NCBI RefSeq assembly: GCF_030269925.1
Contig: NC_085133.1
Coordinates: 3,678,001-3,742,000 of the forward strand
Origin: Bombyx mori
Lineage: Eukaryota; Arthropoda; Insecta; Lepidoptera; Bombycidae
Direction: 5' to 3'
DNA length: 64,000 bases
The notes under the pieces are model-generated. The model was not told the DNA's origin and did not search any database. It was given only the letters and a program-made list of their open reading frames with translations. Positions within the stretch are counted from its first letter, which is position 1. Each line of letters starts with the position of its first letter. Below, piece by piece: positions 52,701 through 61,700 of this stretch. Made by a program: the position numbers and the translations under genes.

Positions 52701-55700
52701 AACAAGAACAACTAAAACGCGTGTCTGTTCAAGAACCAGTCCCTGAAGTGATTGTTCCTTTAACTCAAGATGAAATAATTAAGGAAACAGTAACACATAA
52801 AGAAACCCCGACCGTCTTTACTTCGACCAAAACTGAAACACATTATTCTAGCACAACTAGAACAGAGCCTTTGGTCACATCTGAAATGATGAGCCAAACT
52901 AAATCATCTATAAAAGAATCTACCACAACTAAATCATTCAGAACAGAAGGGAAATTCGACGTTTCAAAGATAAGGACCGATACTTTGGGCAAATTTGATA
53001 TTGGTGAACAATTGGAGGAAATGAAGGAAACCAAAAAACATATGCCGAGAGATTTACAAGAATTACCTGAAATAACGAAAGAGCAAGTCAAACCAGTTAT
53101 CGATGATATTTTGCAAAAAGGTACAATTGCTGCTGTTGCACGAAGCCCAATTGTAGATAAAGACATTAAAACCATTACCAAAGAAATAGTAGAATCAGAA
53201 AAGAGATCTTACGACACGAAAGTGCCTCAGAAAGAAGAACGAAGACATTCGTGTATCAGTCCAGCTATTTCCTTAGAAAGGATTGCTGAGTCTGATGTTG
53301 AAACAGATGAAGAAGTCAGTAAATCTATTCCCATTGTTGCCCATGAGAAAACAACTGAAATTAAAACGGATATGAAAAAATCTGATTCGGCCATGAAACA
53401 AATGGCAGATAATATAGAAATTATCATTAAGCAGGCTTCGGAGGAAGTCGATATGTCATCAGAAGAACACCCTGTTGAAGTTGCAGAGCCTCAGGACATT
53501 GCTGGTCAAGTTTCTGTGGATTCAATAATTGAAGAGGCCGTAACAACCGTCGAAGGTTATTTGGAATCAGCTAAAGACAAAGAAAAAGAAATTGAAGCTA
53601 AGAAAGAAATTGTTTACGCTGAGACAAAGAAATTCGCTAAAGATAGACCGGGCCTCATTAAATCGCTTTCCAGGGATAGTGGTGAAATTGTCATAATGCC
53701 CAAAAAGAAACAAACGAGAACATTTTCAGTACAGAGTTCTCCGGAAGAAGTCGAAGAACAAATATATACAGATTCGGAATCAGGTAAAATATTATTTTAA
53801 ACGAAAATTTAAAAAAAAATACGCAAATTATGTACTCGTTAAGTCAATTTGCTATTAAGACTCGTTTTCAGAATCTATCTTTATAAAATTTAGCAACTGT
53901 TGCCCATGTAATTAATGATAATAAATATTTTCATAACATGATCATTACAGTGCATTCACACATTTTGCTAGTAAAAAAATATTTATTGGTTTTCGAACTA
54001 CAACTGCATGATTAATTTGAATCGCCCCATAAAACTTTAAGTTATATTGGGAACACATCCTGTATTCCCTTTTTGCTGTAGAGAAAGTGTGCTAGAACTT
54101 TGTTGATAGAATTTTCTTTTTACTTTGTATACAAGTAACTAAAGAAAGATTTCTTATATTTAATGGAAATGATTATAGCTTGGATAGTTTTGAATAGTTT
54201 GTTATTTTGACTCCGCTCTAAGAAATCAAAATTTAACACGTAATTTAATTATTGCCTTACAGACATGGACAAAGCTAAAGTTTTAGAAATAATTGAACCA
54301 ATGTCTGACCTAGACGGAAAACTACCAACGTCAAGTTTCGATTCCAGGAAAATAAGAACAGATTCGCTGGATGATGCTGATGATTTCCCGGAGAAAGAGG
54401 TAAACCATAAAACATATGTTTTAACAAACGTCAATACATTTAAAGATATTCATTGGTACTAGGACCTCTTGGGAGTCCGCACGGGTAGCTACCACCACCC
54501 CGTCTATTTCCACCGTGAAGGAGTAATGCGTTTTGGTTCGAAGGGCGAGGCAGCCGTCGTAACTATACTGAGACCTTAGAACTTATATCTCGAGGTGGGT
54601 GGTGCATTTACGTTGTAGATGTCTATGGGCTCCAGTAACCACTTAACACCAGGCAGATTGTGATATCGTCCCTCCAACTAAGCAATAAAAAATAAAAAAA
54701 TATCAGTCTGACCATAAATCTTTGTAAGTAAAAATAACACCTTTTTATTTTTATAGGCTGACGTCTTTGGTGAAGATTATCAATATCCTGACGACGGCAT
54801 ACATTCAATTATAAAGAAACCTGATACAGCTAAGTATGAGCCAAGCACAAGCTCTACAACAAAAACATCCGATGAAGAAAAATCAACTGATAAAGTGATG
54901 AAAAAGACCCACTTCGTCGATAGTCTTCTTCAGTCTGATTTAGTATCAAAATCTACAACAGAATCATCTGTAACAACGGTTATATCCACCTTGACAAAAT
55001 CATCTGACGAGGAGCAAAAGTCTGTTTTGGAAGACTGTACGTCAGCTGATTTGTCTAAAATCAGTGGTGCAGATCTGGTCAAGGATCCGTCAAAAACTTC
55101 TTTCGACACAAAAGAAGATTCAAGAATCGATGAACATACAGAAGACAGGGCGACCCCAGATTTATCTAAAAAGTCTCTTGACTTAACTAAAGATTACTCT
55201 AAATCTTCAATTGACAGCAAAGATACGTCTAGAGATTTCGCCACCAACGAGCTATCGAAAGATTCAACGGTAGACCTAACAAAAGATTACTCAAAAGTAT
55301 CAGTGGAAAGTGTCAAAGAATCATCGAAATCATTAGATGAAAAAACAATTTCTGAAGATCATTCTTCCTTAGATGTATCGAAAACGTTAGCTTCTGACGT
55401 TTCAGAATGCATTACAATAAGCAAAGAATTTATTGAAGAAGAGAGATCGGTATCTCGTGTTTTTAGAATATCAACAAGTTCCTCACAAGAGACATCAATA
55501 ATGACAGAAAGCAAGATGTTCAGTGAATTGGATGATAAATCAATTAGTAAAGCAAAATCGGAAGTGATTGAAGTGGAAAAAGATTTATCAGAATCTATTC
55601 AGGACCAAGAACAGGAAGCGAAACGAGCACCTGATACCAGTGATGTGGCTCAAGCTAGAGCTGTCCAAGACCTACAACTAATAGAAGATATTTCTGATAA

Positions 55701-58700
55701 ATCGACACGTGAAATAAAAGAGCTCTCAAGAACAAAGCCTGCATTAACAGAAACAAGTGGTGAAAATTTTTCAGAAGAAGTAATTAAGCCATCTTTTGAA
55801 AAAGTTAAGGCTGAAGAAATTATTTCATCCCCAGAGACGAGTCATATTATTGAAAAATCGACTAAATTAGTCACTAAGCCGTTATCAACAGTGAGTGCAG
55901 GAACTTTGACAGACGTACGGGATGAACAAGAAAAATTAAAAGATTTTATTAAGGAAGATAATGTTGAAGATTCAAAAAAACAGATCGAAGGCGAACGTAC
56001 AGTATCAGCAATTGCTGATCACGTAGATGGGGAAAAAATTGCCATACAAGCGAAAATTGTTGAGGAGGAGGGAAAGAGTTCAAAAGGTGATATAAAAGAA
56101 GAAAGATTAGAGTCAGTAACATCAACTGCAGAAAAAGAAGAATCAGACGAAGTACCAGACATGAAAGAATTAAACAGAAGATGTTCTAACCTTCTCGAAG
56201 ATATCTCTCAAGGGGCTTTGATTCGAATTGATACTAGCCACGTGACACACGGTATGTAAAGTTTTTTCTATATCCAAATAAGATTAACAGTAATTTAAAT
56301 TCAGAAAATAATATTCCATCACATCAAAAACTCCAACGATCTATTTAATTAATTTTAACTTAGTTTTTTATAGATTAATAGCCAGATATATTTTTCCTTT
56401 ATTTTAAAAGATCTTGCATCAAAATTCTCCAAAACTCCGCCTCCCTCACCGGTGGACCTGATCCTCAAAGATAAAACCAAGTCTGAAGAATTTACTGGTG
56501 AAAAGCATGTAGGATTACAGTTAAGAGGTATCTATTTTATATTTAATTAGTATACGCTTGATAAAATGAAGTTTCTTATTTCAATATTCTCCTAACTCTA
56601 GTAGAGCATAAATGTAGAAAATAATTTATATAAAATTTATCATAGATGAGGTTGTCTGAAACAAATTCAACAATAAAATTTAAAGACGAAAATAATTTAA
56701 ACAAATTTATTTCTATTAATAATTGTAATCCATAAATAATAAAATATACTTTTCTTTTTCGGATCGTCTCTAAAACAAGTATTTGTTACATTACATTTTT
56801 ATAAATGGAGTATCATAAATTTATAGACATTTATATTCAAATTTCGAACTAACTATGATTGTGATAAGAAAATAATCCTTCTTATTATAAAAAAAACCTT
56901 TGGGTATTTTTAGGTTCAGATTCATCATTCCTTGACACCAGCCGACAATCTCCGAGGGCTTCATCAGCTGGAGACAGCCTACTTAGCGAAACTGAAGCTC
57001 ATCAGAGCGGTCAGTAAACAAAAAGACATAACCATCTAAAATAAACTATTACCTAATTAAATAATCGGACAGGAAACAAAAAAAAATTAAACCATAAATT
57101 CAATTATTGCAAGCTTTTGCAGTAAAGTAGTGGCAAAAAGTAGAGTCGTAGCGAAACTTTACTCTTTTTAAGTAGAGACGGCCATAACAAGCCTTGTTTG
57201 CCACACACATCATTAATGCCGATATGCGCATGTGTATTTTATGAATCAGTTTACACAAAATGATCATCGAAAGCTTTGATTTATGATCATTTTGAAATTA
57301 CCTATTAAAGTTTTTCTAGTCGATGCACTTAAAAGCTCTCACAAACTCCAAAGTCTCTATAAAAACCCCGATTCGTAACTCAGAAAGCGTTCGCAAAAGT
57401 CGATTGCCAATATTTTGCACAGTAAATTTTACTTTCTTTCTTGCGGAGCCTTTACGTTGCTTTAGGTAAGTGGACCCTCAAGCGAAATCGTAATCTTATC
57501 GATATTCATTCGTGAAGCTTTTTAATTCTCTAAAAATATCGTTTTATCTCTTAAATAGTGCGCAATTTTATTTTACCTGTTTCATCCACATTCGAGTAAC
57601 GTTTCGCTTTGATTCTGAACTTTTTTTGATCATTCTGCCATAGCACTAGCTTTCATTGTTTTCACCCAATTCTTGACACACAACATGCTGCTGAGCTTTG
57701 ACGACCATTTAATTTTGGTCTGACTGCAACATATATGCCTGGCAATAGTCATGCTTAAGGTGGTTATAGAAATAAAATGATCGAAGATCAAACACGATTA
57801 CTTATTGAAACTCAAGTGCACGCATTTTATAAAGTCCATTTAAAGATTCTTATTCGATATCTTGTATTTATTTTCAGAAGTATCAAAGACGCCCTTCAAA
57901 CCGATCGCCACTGGGTCTAGACCAAAATCCCCTGTTAAGCACATCGCCGAAAACATGGAGTTTGTCAATGTTGATCAACCTACTATCACTAGTGGGGCCA
58001 TTGAACTCGTTGATCGTACGATTGAAAAGAGCATGGACGTAATTGACCAAATTAAGAAAGAACAACTTGCCGTGAAATTGGAAGAAATTCAAAAGTCCAC
58101 ATCAACCGATACGTTTTATTCTGAATCAAGGGTCGAAACATCAACGTCCTCTTCATCAGTCCATAAAACAATCGAAGGTGGAGAGCTTAAATTCCAATCC
58201 ATCGACCCACAAGCTTTGATGTCAGATATGGCAGCTAAATTTAGTGTCACTGACGATACGCCTACAATTTTGACGCATAAAGAAACCGAGACTCGAAAAA
58301 TATCAGGACAAGAGTTTTTCACTGAAACAAAACAAATATCTTCATCGGATGATGACTCATTGATTATTAAAACTGAAACTACTCATGAATTACACGGTCA
58401 AGAACATGAGACCAAAGAAAAAACGATTATTCGAAAAGACGGCGATCAAACTCAAACATCTCAGAAAAAGTTAGAAAAAGCTCATGAAGCCACGGCAAAG
58501 CGATCTGACATTGAAACTAAGACAGTCTTCAAAAGTACTGATGATACTGATATTATTAAAGTTGAAAGAGAATTTTCTGAACAGGGCTTGTACCATGGTA
58601 GACAAACAAAATCTGAGGAGAAAATGACCGCTTTGAAAGATGATACGGTTAAAAAAAAACACGAAGTAAAGATATCTGAGAGAGATTTGTCTCATGAACA

Positions 58701-61700
58701 ATGGGGCAAAGAATACTTCACAGAGCCTGGAGAGCTGGAAGATATAGTAGAGGACGATGATAAGTCGAAAGTAGCATTCGTTGACTCAACTCTGAAAATT
58801 ATTGAGTCTGATGAAGTAGTCTCAAGCGTCGAGGTATCAGAAAAGGGTAAAATTGTGAGTTCAACATTAGAACACCATAGAGAAGAATCTATAATTGAAA
58901 GCAAGGAGCACGATGATCTGAGTTCTGATACTTCTCACGCTCCAAGTTTCAAGAGTGAACCAGCTGACAAACATGATTCTTCTGAAGCTAGTCCAAGAAG
59001 TAAATCCAAGTCGTTTAAGAAAGATAATGAAGTTTATGAAGTAGATTTTATCAAAGAAATTAAAGTTTCCACTTCACCAGTTAAGAGTACGTTTAGTCGA
59101 ACAGGAAGTCAAGATACACATTCTGAGTCTGAAATAGCACCCGATTTGCCACATGATGACAAGACTGGTGACACACCAAAAAAAGAACGACCATCAAAAT
59201 CACCAATAAAATTACCACAAGAGCAGATTGAAAATCAGGTTTGGGAAGTTACAATACAGAAAGCAGATTCCTTTGAAATTGGTGACGACACACCAAAAAC
59301 GCCTTTGTTCAAAACAGTTGAATCTATTAGTACTATAAATCTGGAGAGCACTACTACGGATATCAGAACTAACATTGAAACAAACACTGCAGATATAAAA
59401 CTAACCAAAACTGACATGTCGCCCATCGCTTTTGAGGTATCCGAAGACATTAGCGGTATATCCAAAGACATTATGGTGAAATCAGGCGAGAGTATCGATA
59501 CCGAATACATGATTAAATCATTAGAATCACACGAAGGGGAAGTATTACAGAAATCTATGGATTCGACTATGAGCGCCGAAACATTACAACCATCAGAATT
59601 TTCCACTGATTCTGCCTACCTAACCGGCACTGATCATAAAAGAGAAGAAATTAAGTTATTCAAAGAAAAGAGTCTAGAAGATATTTGCAGTAGCGGTTAC
59701 GATACTGATCTCTCCTCTGCCGAGTTTCATGCAAAACTTGAGACAGAAAGAGTTGATTATGATTCTTTAATGTCTGCTCAACCACTAGCCGACTTGTCAG
59801 TTTTGGAAAAAACGATCGACGAAGTCAAGCAGTCTCTTGAAGCAGCACAAGTAGAAATCATCAGTGAAAAGAACGATGGAAGTATAAAATATAAACAGTC
59901 GCCTTCTGAATTTCAATTCAAATTATTAATTAGTCCGGACAGACCCGAAGTTATAACAGAAGAACCACATCACACAGAAGGTCACGCCGATAAAACACCA
60001 GTTATTGAAAAAACTGAAACTTTGTTAGATAGTCAGATATCAGACAGTGTTACCCAGAAAATAAGTTCCCAAGAGGAAACCACATCCGATGAAGATAAAG
60101 ACACAGTCTACATTAAGGAACCAAGCCCCCCATTAGACGCTGGTGATATTTCTATTAGATCAACGGATAGTGGTCCACACTCGATTTTAGAGACTGAAAG
60201 TGAGATTGTTACGTCAGATCGTGACGGCTCTTCAAAAGGAAGTCCTGAAGTCAAACTAAGAGTCCAAAAGCATATCAAGTCTAAACTTGGTATTGTAGAA
60301 AGACGATCTGCATCGGATATTGAAGGTTGGTCTAGCTCAGGGGAAAGTCATTACCATAGCTTTGAGCATTCTGAAGGAAGACCACTGTCTTCAGATGTTG
60401 ACGTTATGATGACCGCTCAAAGTGGAACCGAATTCGATACAGCGATGACAAGTCAAGATGTTTCATCACAATCCTTACGAACTTCGAGAGACTACTATAC
60501 AGCAGGAAGCTCTTTAGCTTCTAGGGATAGTATGAAAAGTCTAGATTCAGATGGTTCTAGCCATGTAGCCAGTATTGACATATCAGATGCTTCAGAAACA
60601 TTAGTACCTTCAGCCAATGAGCTAAAAGAAGAACTTATGGAAAGTAGTACTTACGTAGAACAATTTCTGCATGAAACCGAAAAAGATCAAACATCTAAAT
60701 CCAAAGACATAAGCGACGAAGATGTCTCTGGCGAAGAAGAAGATGCTAAGCCCGGTATCTTTGAACCAATAGGAAAAATGAAAAGATCACATGAGATGCG
60801 ATTTCAACCAAAAGAGATGATACCTGAAAGTTTTCAAGTTGGAAGTACGTCAGAAAGCATTGAAGTAGATGAAGATTCATCGAAAGATAAAGAATTTTCG
60901 GATACCACAATATCTAGTCAGTTTAAAACAGATGAAATCCTTTCATCGTCCATTTCAAAACTTGATATGCCTTCGTCACAATCTCAATCAGAATTGGATC
61001 TAGACGAAGTGAAAGAAGTGATAACGAAAACGATATGTCAAAAGGATGAAGCGATACCTTTTAATGTTACCAAAATTGAAAAACCTCAACGAGAATTCGC
61101 TGACGTTGACAGCGATATTATTCCAATAGGGTCCTCTGAATATGAAGCAATAGTCAAATATGGTGCTGTAACATCGGATCTAAAAAGTCCTTCACATCAA
61201 GAAACGACCATCACTAAAATGAGTATTGAAATGAATGAAAGTACACCAGGAGAGCATAAAGTAGAAGTATCAGAAGTTTGTGAGAGAAAGGAAATCAAAG
61301 ATGTAAGCGTAATTCCATTTCCTAAAACAGAAATACCCACACCTAGACAGAGAGAATTTGTCGATGTCGAACAAGAAATCATACCAATAGGTTCGATACA
61401 ATATGAGGAAATACTCAAATCTAAAAGTGATTCGTCGGTACCAAAAACCAAAGTTGAAAAATCTGTCATAAAAACTCCTGAGTCAGAATTAGACAGCAAA
61501 CAAAGTTCAATGTCCAGTTTGAAAACGCAAGAAACACCACAAACGCCCTTATCTGCTCCTAGTCAGAGTTCTATTTCAACTGATAACGGACGAGAATATA
61601 TACTAGATGATATGTATGATATTTCAGAAACTCCTGAACTAAAATCCGATGTAGTTACCGAAAGCAGTAAATCTGAATTGATGATTACAACGGAAGAGAA

